Of a stretch of 52,852 nucleotides of DNA, positions 1 through 9,798 are shown in pieces; position 1 is the first letter of the stretch; each line of letters begins with the position of its first letter. The DNA is taken from assembly GCA_039917935.1 (NCBI GenBank), contig JBDSIM010000164.1:1-52852 (forward strand), in the 5' to 3' direction. The notes beneath the pieces are model-generated. The model made no database searches and was not told the DNA's origin. It was given only the letters and a program-made list of their open reading frames with translations. The translations under genes were made by a program, and so were the position numbers. The DNA comes from Chryseosolibacter sp039917935. GTDB lineage: Bacteria; Bacteroidota; Bacteroidia; Cytophagales; Cyclobacteriaceae.

Positions 1-1970
1 AATCCCATCGCAATTCCAATATCGGCTTTTTTCAAGGCGGGTGCATCGTTAATGCCATCACCGGTCATGGCTACGATGTCGCCACGTTTTTGGTAAAGAC
101 TTACCATATCCAACTTTTGCTTTGGGCTTACCCTGGCAAATAAATTGGCAGCAAATAATTTTTCATCTGGTGCGGAGCTATCCATTTCCTTACCGGTGAT
201 AACAACATTTTCTGTATCCGATAGTTTTATTTTTTGGGCAATGTTGAGTGCAGTGGCCGGATGGTCGCCTGTAATCATAATTACTTTTATGCCGGCTTCC
301 CTGCATGATTGTAAGGCTCCAATCACATCCATCCGTGGCGGATCTAAGAATCCGATAAAGCCTGCTAAGGTTAAGGCTTGTGAGAAGTTATCCTTCGCAA
401 TGTTATCGGCTTCTTTGTAGGCAAAGGCCAATACCCGCGTGCCTTGTGCCTGTACTTCTTCTGCTTTTTGTAAGAAACTTTTTATTTCTGGTTCAGTAAG
501 TGGTGCAATGGTTTCCATCTTGCAAAAAGAAGTGCATTTTTTTAGTAACTCCTCTACCGCTCCCTTGGCAGCCACAAAATTTCCAGTAGGATTTTTATGC
601 AGCGTTGCCATTAATTTAGTCTCCGAACTAAATGCCTCTTCTCCCTCACGGGGATATTTCGCGTTTACCTCGGCCACATTTATTTTGTTGGCAGTTGCGA
701 AGTGGAGTAACGAAATTTCCATTGGATCGCCCACATGCCTTCCATCAGTTAATTCTTCTTTAATAACGGCATTGTTGCACAGCGTTGAAATAAGCAGAAG
801 CTTATCTACAGCCAACCTATTATTTTGATTACCTGTTTTTATTTCATTTTTTTCCACAGAGATAGTTTCTTCAAACAAAGAAAGAGTGCTTACTTCTATT
901 TTGTTTTCCGTGAGCGTACCGGTTTTATCTGTAAAAATGGTGTTGATGCCGCCTAATGTTTCTACTGACGACAATTTTTTAATCAAAACATTTTTCCTTG
1001 CCATCCGCAGCATGCCATAGGTAAGCGCAATGGTCGCAACAATGGGCAAGCCTTCTGGAATAGCAGCAACCGCTAAGGCAATAGCGGTTTCTACAATGAG
1101 ATAGATTTCTTTATTCTGAATAATTCCGGTAACAATAAAAATAGTAGCGAACACAGCCGTAATCCACATGAGCTTCTTTGTAAGACTCTGTAGTTTTTTT
1201 TCGAGTGGCGTACTACTTTGTTCTGCCGTTTCTACCAACGTGGCTATCTTGCCTAACTCGGTATGTAGTGCTGTACCGGTAATGATTGCCTTGGCATTTC
1301 CTTTTACAATGGAAGTGCCTTTGAATATCATATTAAACTGTTCTCCTATGCCCGTCCCTTTGGATAGAGTTTCTAATTGTTTTGCAACAGGCATTGATTC
1401 ACCTGTTAAGGCAGACTCATCCACTTCCAACTGATTTAATTCCACGATGCGGCCATCAGCCGCCACAACATCGCCTGGCTCTAACATCACTACATCTCCG
1501 GGAACAATTCTTTCAGATGGTATTTCTTTCAAGGCATTATTTCGCCATACTTTTGAAAGGCTTACATCCATTTGCTTTAAGGCGTTCATAGATCTGCGTG
1601 CCTGTAGTTCCATAAAAAAGCCTAATGCGGCCGTAATAAAAATTACACCAATAACGGCAAACCCTTCTATCCAATGTTGAAAGAAAAAGGAAAGCGTGGC
1701 TGCTATTACCAGCAATGCTACAATTGGACTTTTGAATTGTTCGAGAAGTATTAACAAAATACTCTTTTGCTTTTGCTCCTGGTATTGATTCAAACCATAT
1801 TTTTTTATTCGGGCGTCAATATCGGCTTCGTCCAATCCATTTTGCTGATTTGCTTGAAGAAGGCTTACTATTTTTTCTATAGCAATTGAATAGGTGTTTT
1901 CGATAGGATACTCTTTAATCTTCGTCTCCTGTGTACTATTTCCATTCCTACCTGATTTATCCTCTTTCAC
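1..1970 (-). CDS. Cation-translocating P-type ATPase (Ca2+ type), C-terminus beyond window
   Basis: This is a P2-type ion pump, probably a Ca2+-transporting ATPase of the inner membrane; the last third lies beyond the left edge. About 656 codons are visible. They show the cation-ATPase N-terminal domain (about residues 25-95), the actuator loop ALTGES (187-192), the membrane motif PEGLP (305-309), the phosphorylation site DKTGT (Asp348) and the hinge GDGINDAPAL close to the window edge. The reading frame has no ATG near its beginning. An in-frame TGA lies two codons upstream of the GTG at 1970-1968, so I take GTG as the start. A full-length relative lies at 47544-50126. The family is certain; the transported ion (Ca2+ rather than another cation) is inferred from the PEGLP-type motif and overall similarity. 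Confidence 0.93.
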   Translation of the reverse strand, partial: MKEDKSGRNGNSTQETKIKEYPIENTYSIAIEKIVSLLQANQQNGLDEADIDARIKKYGLNQYQEQKQKSILLILLEQFKSPIVALLVIAATLSFFFQHWIEGFAVIGVIFITAALGFFMELQARRSMNALKQMDVSLSKVWRNNALKEIPSERIVPGDVVMLEPGDVVAADGRIVELNQLEVDESALTGESMPVAKQLETLSKGTGIGEQFNMIFKGTSIVKGNAKAIITGTALHTELGKIATLVETAEQSSTPLEKKLQSLTKKLMWITAVFATIFIVTGIIQNKEIYLIVETAIALAVAAIPEGLPIVATIALTYGMLRMARKNVLIKKLSSVETLGGINTIFTDKTGTLTENKIEVSTLSLFEETISVEKNEIKTGNQNNRLAVDKLLLISTLCNNAVIKEELTDGRHVGDPMEISLLHFATANKINVAEVNAKYPREGEEAFSSETKLMATLHKNPTGNFVAAKGAVEELLKKCTSFCKMETIAPLTEPEIKSFLQKAEEVQAQGTRVLAFAYKEADNIAKDNFSQALTLAGFIGFLDPPRMDVIGALQSCREAGIKVIMITGDHPATALNIAQKIKLSDTENVVITGKEMDSSAPDEKLFAANLFARVSPKQKLDMVSLYQKRGDIVAMTGDGINDAPALKKADIGIAMG

Positions 1971-2025
1971 AATTCAAATTATTTTTATTAAAATGTTCCA
2001 AGATATAGAAGCATAGTTGAGCTGA

Positions 2026-2250
2026 CTACTTAAACCAGGCAACTGGCAGCAAGTCCAAATTTCTATTTTTTCTTCGTCCCATCTTTAATTTTACATTGGC
2101 AAAGCGTTGAATATTTTCTTTCGTGTGTGCTATATTTTCCCGTTCGTCATCATGCTTGATTAATGCTAAATTATTGCCGAGTTTATCTTTTGATTTAGAC
2201 TGTAGTTGCCCGCTCATTTTATTCACTTCGTTTACTTTAATTTGCCCCAT
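2026..2250 (-). CDS. Small charged hypothetical protein (74 aa)
   Basis: I do not recognise this ORF. It encodes 74 residues rich in Lys, Asn and Arg, has an ATG start, and ends 55 bp upstream of the P-type ATPase in the same direction, so it could share that transcript. Its composition is hydrophilic and plausible for a real small cytoplasmic protein. I see no signal peptide, membrane segment or known motif. It may be a chance ORF. Confidence 0.35.
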   Translation of the reverse strand: MGQIKVNEVNKMSGQLQSKSKDKLGNNLALIKHDDERENIAHTKENIQRFANVKLKMGRRKNRNLDLLPVAWFK

Positions 2251-2602
2251 TTAGTAAATGATCTTTGTTGAATTATCCATACGGAAGTGCTGGAATTATT
2301 TATATACTTACCATTGCCGCCTTGATAAAGCCGCTCTCGATCAGTTCATTCGGGACTTTGATGCGTAACTGCACTGGACCGACAATACGTATTCGGGCAT
2401 TAAAGCGTTCTATACACACATTCTCATTAACTGCAAAAGAACCAAATATCCAACTTATGATTGCATGACAATAGTCATAAGCGCACCTGTTTGTTGTCAC
2501 AATAGGGTGTAAAAATAAAAAGTACTTTTACAGCATAATCACAATCAGTAAATGCCCATGGGACTTAGGTTGGCATTATTCATACAACTAAAAATAACTA
2601 AT
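2251..2602. other. Intergenic region, no gene supported
   Basis: This is the divergent spacer between the minus-strand ATPase side and the plus-strand BON gene. Short overlapping ORFs on both strands have no recognisable content. It presumably carries promoters for both directions, but I could not assign -33/-7 elements with confidence. Confidence 0.4.
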
Positions 2603-3259
2603 ATGAAAACAAACGAAGCTTTACAAATGGACGTTCAGAACGCCATTAAATGGGAACCGTTATTGCACGCAGCGGAAATTGGTGTTACTGCCAAAGACGG
2701 TGTCATTACTTTAACAGGAGTGGTCGACAGTTACGCCAAAAAAACTGAAGCCGAGAACGCAGCTAAAAATGTAACCGGTGTAAAAGCCATTGCCGAAGAA
2801 ATTGAAGTCAACTATGGTAGCTTGTTCAAAAAGAACGATACTGAAATTGCTAACGAAGTATTGAATGCGTGGCAATGGAATTGGGAAGTTCCGAATGACA
2901 AGATTAAAGTAAAAGTAGAAAGCGGATGGGTGACACTGGAAGGCGAATTGGAATGGAATTATCAAAAAGACGCTGCAAAAAAAGCGGTAGCAAATCTTAC
3001 CGGAGTAAAAGGTGTGTCAAATAACATAACTATTAAATCCGAATCAAAAGATGCCATTGAGAAATCAGCGGTGGAAAGCGCGCTTGCACGTAGTTGGTCT
3101 ATTAATGATCATGATGTCAAGGTTAATGTTGCCGGTAATAAAGTGAAACTGACAGGCATCGTTCATTCTTTATATCAAAAAGAAGAAGCCGGACGATTAG
3201 CCTGGAATGCACCAGGTGTACGGGCCGTGGATAATGAATTAGTTGTGATCTACAATTAA
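2603..3259 (+). CDS. BON domain protein with three BON repeats
   Basis: A 218-residue protein made of three consecutive BON (OsmY/transport-associated) domains, at roughly residues 5-70, 75-145 and 150-218. Each has the family's alternating pattern: a short helix, then 'V..G.V.L.G.V' and 'A...G V..V.N.I'. BON domains bind phospholipid surfaces and are found in OsmY-like stress proteins and in channels. The ATG at 2603 is preferred over one at 2552 because BON homology begins directly after it and the 17-residue extension resembles nothing. No signal peptide is visible, unlike E. coli OsmY, so a cytoplasmic location is likely. An imperfect hairpin follows the stop, and the eRF1-like gene follows in the same direction, which suggests a small stress-related unit. 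Confidence 0.88.
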   Translation: MKTNEALQMDVQNAIKWEPLLHAAEIGVTAKDGVITLTGVVDSYAKKTEAENAAKNVTGVKAIAEEIEVNYGSLFKKNDTEIANEVLNAWQWNWEVPNDKIKVKVESGWVTLEGELEWNYQKDAAKKAVANLTGVKGVSNNITIKSESKDAIEKSAVESALARSWSINDHDVKVNVAGNKVKLTGIVHSLYQKEEAGRLAWNAPGVRAVDNELVVIYN

Positions 3260-3267
3260 AACATATT

Positions 3268-3302
3268 GAAAAGAAAGGGAGGCAAATCCTCCTTTCCTTT
3301 TC
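3268..3302 (+). terminator. Imperfect hairpin after the BON gene
   Basis: A purine-rich arm (3268-3282) pairs with a pyrimidine-rich arm (3288-3302) across a 5-nt loop, with one G-U pair and one mismatch. It begins 9 bp after the BON stop codon and no T-run follows, so it could be a weak terminator or an mRNA-end stabiliser. Confidence 0.45.
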
Positions 3303-3363
3303 AAATAAATGACAGATTAGAACATCAATAATTATTAAGAAAATATCACAAACCAATAACCAC

Positions 3364-3753
3364 ATGACAACAGCAAAAAAATTAGGCATTTGGATGGATC
3401 ATTCAACGGCGCACATAATTGAATTTACTGCTGAACGTGCTGTAGGGAGAACCATCACCTCAAAATTCACCCATCAGGTGAAGGAACATGCACTAAGCAA
3501 AAATGAAAATCTTATGCATAATAGTGAGCAGCATCAACAGACAGCGTATTACAAAGAGTTAGGTGAAATTATTAAAAACTACAATGAGGTAATCCTGTTC
3601 GGGCCAACCAGCGCAAAAGCAGAATTACTCAATAAACTAAGAGCTGACCATCACTTTGAAAAAATACAAATTGAAACGCAGCAAGCTGATAAGATGACAG
3701 AGAACCAGGAGCACGCTTTTGTTAAAGAATACTTTTCAAAGCATCTTAATTAA
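3364..3753 (+). CDS. eRF1-domain-like (baeRF-type) small protein
   Basis: A 129-residue cytoplasmic protein that resembles the bacterial archaeo-eukaryotic release factor-like (baeRF) proteins. Its N-terminus 'KKLGIWMDHSTAHIIEF' gives the first beta-hairpin; a central amphipathic helix is followed by 'VILFGPTSAK..LLNKL', which matches the 'i.GP...K..l...l' signature of the eRF1/Pelota domain; the C-terminus is helical and charged. In Bacteroidota such proteins are usually annotated as hypothetical and their function is unknown. They lack the GGQ catalytic loop of true release factors, and none is visible here. The neighbours (BON protein and P-type ATPase) suggest a stress-associated locus. 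The family assignment is from memory of the motif pattern and is moderately sure. Confidence 0.7.
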   Translation: MTTAKKLGIWMDHSTAHIIEFTAERAVGRTITSKFTHQVKEHALSKNENLMHNSEQHQQTAYYKELGEIIKNYNEVILFGPTSAKAELLNKLRADHHFEKIQIETQQADKMTENQEHAFVKEYFSKHLN

Positions 3754-5326
3754 TAAATCACTGCTGTTGCATCCAGCACAGTTAGACTATAATAACAATC
3801 GTCAATACTGACTTTTATGCAAGTGTCACCTTATATCTAGTCATCAAAGACTTTCAGGTAAAAGTGGCTCAGTTTAGTAAGGATGGTAATTTAAAGGCCT
3901 GGTTTGCAACCCAAAATGGCCAGTTCCAAATGATACAATAACTTCAAATCCTCAATAAACTTGGTTCAACTTTCTGACCCTCGGGGATACTGCAGATATC
4001 GCCTTCTGTTTCTTTAACGAGCTACAGAGGCTTTTGCGTTTAATTTCTCGTCACCCCCTGGCAACTTGCGGGCAGTAGACATTTTATATTCCATCTTTGA
4101 TCACAGTATTTCGTTTCGAACCTCAAAACCTCGATTGCTTTCGTCTGAAAGGCTATCGAAGATCTATGAATCGTTACCTTTAGACTTACGAAGCAATAGT
4201 GGCGATACTTTCCAATACCCTGGCGGTCGGTACGTGAACTTTACTCCAGATCAAAGTTCAGAGATCGAGACATCAATATTTTTACCGGACAGCAGTGGCA
4301 CAAAATCAAAACGTTTTCCTGTCAGCGGAAATGAACCAACTTGCACAAAAACAAATCATTTTTCGCACGTACTAAATTAACTTAATAGCAGAGCAAACTG
4401 AAAATGCCCGAATTCACTTAAAACATTCGTGCAGAAGTAGCGGATTGAGAATGGATTTTGCAAAAGACGATCACCTGAAACTATTTTCAACAGCATAAAT
4501 TTCCGTTTTATTGAAATGTCTGGAACTTTAAAGATGTAATCGCGATGCGTGTTCAAGCATATCAGGTAAAATGATTCGCGTCCCCGTTTAAATCTAAGAC
4601 AACGAACCCAGTTCGAAACTAATGCCGTCTTGTTACTACTTTTATTGCTTTGCAATAGGGTGAGAAAAGATGACGTTTCCTTATAAAGTGGGAAAATTAA
4701 ATTCTCTGCTTCCCTGCCTTCCGCATCTATTACTTGCCAAGACGTTAAAACTGTGACCATTATTGGTCACATGACTAATCCTTCTCCTTCCGCACAGTAG
4801 ATCCCGGTAATGTAAAATCTTTTACGGTCTATTGTCCCACCTTAAACCGGTGGATGCATCATTAAAATCAAGTTGCATCATTTGCCTTTCGTAAGAATGT
4901 TCCGGGAAACCTCAATTGTCTCCTTCATCAGATTTGCTGCGTCGACTGCATTTATTGAATATCACCCGTGATTGCCCTGACGGGTATCAACTGAACCGAG
5001 GTTTACTATAAAAGGGTTCACCATCAGATATTCTGCAGCGAACGAAAATGGTTGAATGATGAAGCCACGTTCAACAAATACAACGGACAAGCTAGATAAT
5101 AAGGAAATTTAACATTTTTTTTATCACTCCATATAGTGTGAAGTTGTCATCACGCGTGAATTAGCGTCTCACTATCGCCCAATAATTTCATTTAATGATT
5201 ATGAGGTCTAGTGATCGATTGAGTGTGCATTCGGCCGATACTAAAGGTTATTTCCATGGGTCGGCGTTTACTTTTGGCTTTGCCTAACGGGAGGTCCGTT
5301 TTTTTTTCATAACCTAACCTATACCA
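3754..5326. other. 1.57-kb stretch without a convincing gene
   Basis: I find no supported gene here. ORFs at 4066-4380 (+) and 4377-4760 (-) have no recognisable domain and an unnatural composition. On the minus strand between about 5100 and 4890, one frame reads 'FIIQPFSFAAEYLMVNPFI', then 'NLGSVDTRQGNHG', a stop, and 'INAVDAANLMKETIEVS' before another stop. This looks like the decayed 3' end of a gene I cannot name. The region is probably eroded DNA plus the promoter of the downstream lipoprotein gene. Confidence 0.5.
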
Positions 5327-6376
5327 ATGAGATATTTATTGATATTCTTAGTGCTATCTATCATTTTTAATGCATGCGTTGATCCCCAGTCTGAATTACT
5401 GGATACACAAACGCAGCAAACAATACAACAGGAAAACGTAACAACAACAAACACGAGTGGCTCAATTCCGCGAATCATTTTTGATACTGATATGGCAGAA
5501 GACTGTGATGACGTAGGAGCTACCGCAGTGCTTCATGCCTTGGCAGCCAGAGGAGAAGTTAAGATTCTCGGCATGATGGTGTCCATGCCAGTCCAATATG
5601 GGGCTCCGGCGCTCGACGCGTTAAACACGTTCTATAAGCTTCCAAATATTCCAATAGGGACTTTAAAAAATTCTGAAGACGCAAAAGGCGCCGGGAACTT
5701 GTTGGTCTTTAATAAAGATCTTGCCTTGAGATTTCCCAATAATTTGAAAGACGCAAGGAATGCACCGAACTCAGTTACACTGTACAGACAACTTTTGAAA
5801 AATGAAAGCGATCGCAGCGTAGTAATTTTATCTGTCGGGCCGCTCACCAATTTGTATCATCTTATGAAATCGCCCGCTGATAACATCAGTAGTTTGAATG
5901 GAATGGCGCTGATCCGTCAAAAAGTAAAACGCATTGTTATTGCAGGGGGCAAACTACCAGAGGGTACAAGTTATAATTTTCGCTTGGCTCCTGAAAAATC
6001 CGAGTATGTCATCAATAATTGGCCCACGGAAGTTTGGTTCGCGCCAAATTCGTTGGGTGATAACGTCCTGACAGGTAAGGAAATGATGTCGAAGACCACG
6101 CGGACTAATCCTGTTCATGAAGCCTATCGATTGTATCGTAACGCTCATCCTACCTGGCAATTCCGGCCGAGCTGGGATCAGATGGGTGTGCTGGTCGCCG
6201 TTCGTGGAAAATCAGGCTTGTTTAAAACCCACGGATATGGTGGTGTGAAGGCGATTGATTCGTGGATCCGATGGCACGCTTCTCCTGATAAGAATCATTT
6301 GTGGTATCAAAATAATACAACGATTGAATATAGACGGAAGGTTGTTGAAACGCTGATGATGCAAGCACCAGGATAA
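5327..6376 (+). CDS. Nucleoside hydrolase family lipoprotein (paralogue 1)
   Basis: A 349-residue exported lipoprotein of the inosine-uridine nucleoside N-ribohydrolase fold. A type II signal peptide ends at the lipobox 'FNAC' (Cys17). The Ca2+-binding N-terminal motif 'DTDMAEDCDD' (Asp53 to Asp62) is the DTDxxxDxDD variant common in Bacteroidota. 'NSVTLYRQLL' and 'VVILSVGPLTNLYHL' follow, as in secreted members of the family. The family cleaves N-glycosidic bonds of nucleosides, but in this secreted subgroup the substrate is untested. A close paralogue in the opposite direction lies at 26194-27324. The gene stands alone between a gene-poor stretch and a convergent dehydrogenase gene. Confidence 0.87.
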   Translation: MRYLLIFLVLSIIFNACVDPQSELLDTQTQQTIQQENVTTTNTSGSIPRIIFDTDMAEDCDDVGATAVLHALAARGEVKILGMMVSMPVQYGAPALDALNTFYKLPNIPIGTLKNSEDAKGAGNLLVFNKDLALRFPNNLKDARNAPNSVTLYRQLLKNESDRSVVILSVGPLTNLYHLMKSPADNISSLNGMALIRQKVKRIVIAGGKLPEGTSYNFRLAPEKSEYVINNWPTEVWFAPNSLGDNVLTGKEMMSKTTRTNPVHEAYRLYRNAHPTWQFRPSWDQMGVLVAVRGKSGLFKTHGYGGVKAIDSWIRWHASPDKNHLWYQNNTTIEYRRKVVETLMMQAPG

Positions 6377-6458
6377 CAGTGATTCTTATTGAGCAATCTA
6401 CATTGCACATTAAAACTGCGATCTGCAATTTAGATTAAGATCAGGGGTCATCCTCCAC

Positions 6459-9284
6459 TTAAATGGATTCATCTATCAAGTATAGTATAGAAACATAATC
6501 CTGTCTCACGGCTTCAGACAACGCCATCTCACAGGTCTTTGTTGTGGAATAATAGCCATCATATTTTCGTTGCTGCACCTCCTTTGCCTCATGAAGGGTT
6601 GCAGAGGCAGTAAGCTCAGGAAACAGAAAACCGCGATCACCCGCCATGCCGCAACAACCTGCATTTTTGGGAATAGTAACTTCATTGGCAAAATGTTTTG
6701 CCACACGTAAAAATTTATCTTCGGTCTTCATCTTTTGCAGCGAACAAACGGGATGCAGTACAATATTATTCTGCCTGGCAGCCACCTTCGTTACTGGCAT
6801 AACCATGTCATGTAAAAAATCGACGCTGTCGAGAATATTCAAACGGTCAAACTTGCGCCTGTTCTCTTCATTAAGAACCGGACGCAGTTGTTTCAGGGTA
6901 TAAGCACACGAGCTTACATCAATTACTACAGGCAAAGCGCCTTCTTTGCTGGATGTCCATAATTGATCTGTTATCCGGTTTGCCGTAAAAGCATAGGCAT
7001 CCTTAAAGCCCTTGGAAGAAAATATCTGCCCACAGCAGGTTCCGGTAACCGGTTTCAAAATAATGACATCAATACCGGATTTATGGCAGATACTCATAAA
7101 GGTTTCTACCAGGTTCTTTTTCTTCCCTTGATAAGTACCCATTGCCCGGGAAATGCAGGCAGGAAAGTAAATTACCGTGCGGTCAGCACGGTGGCCAGTC
7201 TGTTCATTCCTTGATCGAAGGACATCCAGCGAAGGCGGCCGCAGAAGTTGATTTGACCACAAAGGAAAAGCAGGAATGAGTTTCTTCAAAGCAGAGGTTA
7301 GCCGAAGCATCGCATGGGCACCAAAAATTCTATTTACAGTGACACCGGTATTTAATGCTGTCCGGGCAAGCCATTCGACTGCTTTAAAATTCCTTGCTGT
7401 CAGCAAAGCGATTTTATTGGCCGCAACCGAGTGGTTTTCCCGCCTTAATCTTTTAATTAAATCTCCGGTGTTGATATCAACAGGACATGCCGTAGCGCAA
7501 AGTCCGTCCACAGAACAAGTGTCCATAGCGTCGTATTGGAATTGATCGAGCAGGATTTTATAATTTGCAGAATCCCCCGCAAGCTCAAGACCTTTTAACA
7601 CTCTCCTGATAACAATCCTCCGCCGGGGCGTTGTGGTAAGGTCGCGGCTCGGACACTTATGTTCGCAATAACCACACTCAATACAACGGTCAACTTCTTC
7701 TTCCACAGAAGGAAGGTCTTTTAAATGTCGGATGTGGGCATTTCGGTCATCATTGATAATGACCCCCGGGTTCAGCAGTCCACCCGGATCGATCGCATGC
7801 TTTATTCTGCGCAGGATCTGGTAAGCTTCACTACCCCATTCGGTCTCCACAAAGGGAGCCATATTGCGTCCTGTTCCATGTTCGGCTTTCAAACTGCCAT
7901 CATACTTTTCCACGACCAGGATTATCACCTCCCGCATGAAATTGTCGTAACGGGTGACCTCATGTTCGGAATGAAACGACTGCGTGATTACAAAATGGAT
8001 ATTACCATCTTTTGCATGACCGAAAATTATGGCGTTGTAGTAACTGTATTTCTGAAAAAGTATCTGCAGGTCAACGATGGCATCCCCCAGTTTCTCCACC
8101 GGGAATGCGATATCCTCTAATATAACAGTCGTTCCGCTGGCACGCACGGCTCCGACCGCAGGAAAAAGTCCTTTGCGAACCTTCCACAAAAATTCCTGCT
8201 CAACCGGATCAGTGGTAAACACAGGAGCATTCATTAATGAAAGTTTAGCCGAAGCGATCTGAAATTGTCTTACCCTATCTTCCAGCAGTGACAATGTGTT
8301 TTCCTGAAATTCAATCAGTAAAGCAGCGGAAGTGTCAGGTAATGTTTTCACAACGGATGGCATACCTGGTAGGTTTTCCACAGCACGCAGTGAAGCTCTG
8401 TCCATTAACTCAACCATCATAGCCCCCGCCTGGGTAAGCGGAACAATAGCCTGGCATGCAGCATACATATCCGGAAAGTAAAGGAGGCCTGTAGATTTAA
8501 ACGGAAAATCCTCCACCGTTTGAAGGACCGCTTCCGAAATAAAAGCCAAAGTACCTTCCGCTCCAATTAAAAGATGCGCGAGTATATCCAGCGGATGCTT
8601 ATAATCCACAAAAGCATTTAAGGAATAGCCAACCGTGTTTTTTGTTTTATACTTTTTACGAATCCTTTGATATAAAGACTCGTTGGAAACTATTTGCTGG
8701 CGGATATCCTGAAGCGTGTGATAAAGTTCTTCGCACTGTGTTTCAAACCGGATAAAATCGTCGGTTTTTTCTGTAGAGAATGTTTTGCCATCGGGTAAGA
8801 TGAACCGAATATACTTTGTTGTATGGTAAGAATTCAACCTTACTCCGCAACACATGCCACTGGCATTGTTCGACAAAATACCGCCCATCATGGCAGCACT
8901 TATACTGGAAGGGTCAGGACCGATTTTCCGTCTGTGCTTCTTCAAAAAAGCATTTACCATTGCCCCGGTAATTCCCGGCTGAACTCTTACAAATGCGCCA
9001 TCTCCTTCAATCTGAATCTTTTTCCAGTACTGGCTCAAATCCACCAGTATGCCATCTGTAATGGATTGACCGGAAAGGCTTGTGCCTCCTGCCCTGAAAA
9101 CCAAAGGGACTTTATACTCATGAGAAAACTGGAAGAGCGAAACTATTTCTCCCTCATCTAACGGTTGAACTATTGCTTTTGGTAGCAAATAGTAAAATCC
9201 GGCATCAGACGCAAAGGAGACAAGATCAATGTACCGGGTGCGTATCCGGTTTTCGGGCAGTATTCGGAGTAATTTCTCTTTCAA
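6459..9284 (-). CDS. FAD/Fe-S D-lactate dehydrogenase-type oxidoreductase
   Basis: A 941-residue fused flavo-iron-sulfur dehydrogenase. The PCMH-type FAD-binding domain contains 'RAGGTSLSGQS' (64-74) and 'GPDPSSISAAMMGG' (122-135). The FAD-oxidase C-terminal domain contains 'GHAKDGNIH' (422-430) and 'EHGTGRNM' (468-475). A two-cluster ferredoxin region has Cys534/537/540/544 and Cys590/596/600. Two CCG domains follow, with 'GTCCGQ' and 'AGCCGMAGD'. The size and domain order match the quinone-linked D-lactate dehydrogenase Dld-II of Shewanella and the YdiJ family, so the likely role is oxidation of D-lactate or a related D-2-hydroxyacid with electrons passed to the respiratory chain. The start is TTG at 9284: no ATG lies upstream before the in-frame TGA at 9305-9303, and homology begins at once. 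It is convergent with the nucleoside hydrolase gene. Confidence 0.92.
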   Translation of the reverse strand: MKEKLLRILPENRIRTRYIDLVSFASDAGFYYLLPKAIVQPLDEGEIVSLFQFSHEYKVPLVFRAGGTSLSGQSITDGILVDLSQYWKKIQIEGDGAFVRVQPGITGAMVNAFLKKHRRKIGPDPSSISAAMMGGILSNNASGMCCGVRLNSYHTTKYIRFILPDGKTFSTEKTDDFIRFETQCEELYHTLQDIRQQIVSNESLYQRIRKKYKTKNTVGYSLNAFVDYKHPLDILAHLLIGAEGTLAFISEAVLQTVEDFPFKSTGLLYFPDMYAACQAIVPLTQAGAMMVELMDRASLRAVENLPGMPSVVKTLPDTSAALLIEFQENTLSLLEDRVRQFQIASAKLSLMNAPVFTTDPVEQEFLWKVRKGLFPAVGAVRASGTTVILEDIAFPVEKLGDAIVDLQILFQKYSYYNAIIFGHAKDGNIHFVITQSFHSEHEVTRYDNFMREVIILVVEKYDGSLKAEHGTGRNMAPFVETEWGSEAYQILRRIKHAIDPGGLLNPGVIINDDRNAHIRHLKDLPSVEEEVDRCIECGYCEHKCPSRDLTTTPRRRIVIRRVLKGLELAGDSANYKILLDQFQYDAMDTCSVDGLCATACPVDINTGDLIKRLRRENHSVAANKIALLTARNFKAVEWLARTALNTGVTVNRIFGAHAMLRLTSALKKLIPAFPLWSNQLLRPPSLDVLRSRNEQTGHRADRTVIYFPACISRAMGTYQGKKKNLVETFMSICHKSGIDVIILKPVTGTCCGQIFSSKGFKDAYAFTANRITDQLWTSSKEGALPVVIDVSSCAYTLKQLRPVLNEENRRKFDRLNILDSVDFLHDMVMPVTKVAARQNNIVLHPVCSLQKMKTEDKFLRVAKHFANEVTIPKNAGCCGMAGDRGFLFPELTASATLHEAKEVQQRKYDGYYSTTKTCEMALSEAVRQDYVSILYLIDESI

Positions 9285-9477
9285 GGTTCTAAAGATCAGG
9301 CTTCAGGCTGAAAGTTAATAAGAAGGGAAATCTTAATCTATTAAAATGCCAAACTTGGCCAATTCTTCCCTAAAATGATTGGATATCCAGGAACACCCAG
9401 GTAAATACAAGCTTGAAAAAGCTACCATAGAGATCAGGGCAGAATATTGCCTTCTGATTTTCTATTGAGGAATTCCC

Positions 9478-9798
9478 CTATTCTGCCAAATGGTTTTTTT
9501 TCCTTGTCATGGAAAAGAAAAGCCTGGTTTCAACTAATACCATATCGACACAAGGCTGCTGCCAATGTTTATGATGCCCGGAACTATCAGACCTGGAACA
9601 CATAATGGACATCAATGCAGGGCATTGCGAACCAATGGCAGTCGTAAGTGTAGTAATAAAACTTGGAGACCAATTCTCAATTGGACCCATTGAATGCTGA
9701 GACCAGTCTTTTTCATAGATGCGTTTCGCATTCTCATCAGCGCTTGTTAAATGTACTTCAGGCCAGCTATTTTTGTTGTCGAGCATTTTTGCCATCAA
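9478..9798 (-). pseudogene. Relic of a PAS-type sensor histidine kinase (N-terminus)
   Basis: About 40 residues near the N-terminus ('IYEKDWSQHSMGPIENW', then 'SPSFITTLTTAIGSQCPAL') match the first region of PAS-domain sensor histidine kinases, which typically reads 'DWs.tplGpie.WP.sLrt.l...l.s.fPm'. After this the frame loses similarity and stops; the kinase core is absent. I read it as a decayed fragment, not a working 106-aa protein. Confidence 0.55.

Noticed and set aside
2265..2500. Overlapping ORFs on both strands upstream of the BON gene
   Set aside because: They mirror each other on opposite strands and resemble no protein family; the region is better explained as a divergent promoter region.
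4066..4380. 104-codon plus-strand ORF
   Set aside because: No recognisable motif, an atypical mixture of Ser/Pro/Arg codons and no partner gene; it fits a chance ORF in an eroded stretch.
4377..4760. 127-codon minus-strand ORF
   Set aside because: No domain or signal, and low protein-like quality compared with nearby real genes.
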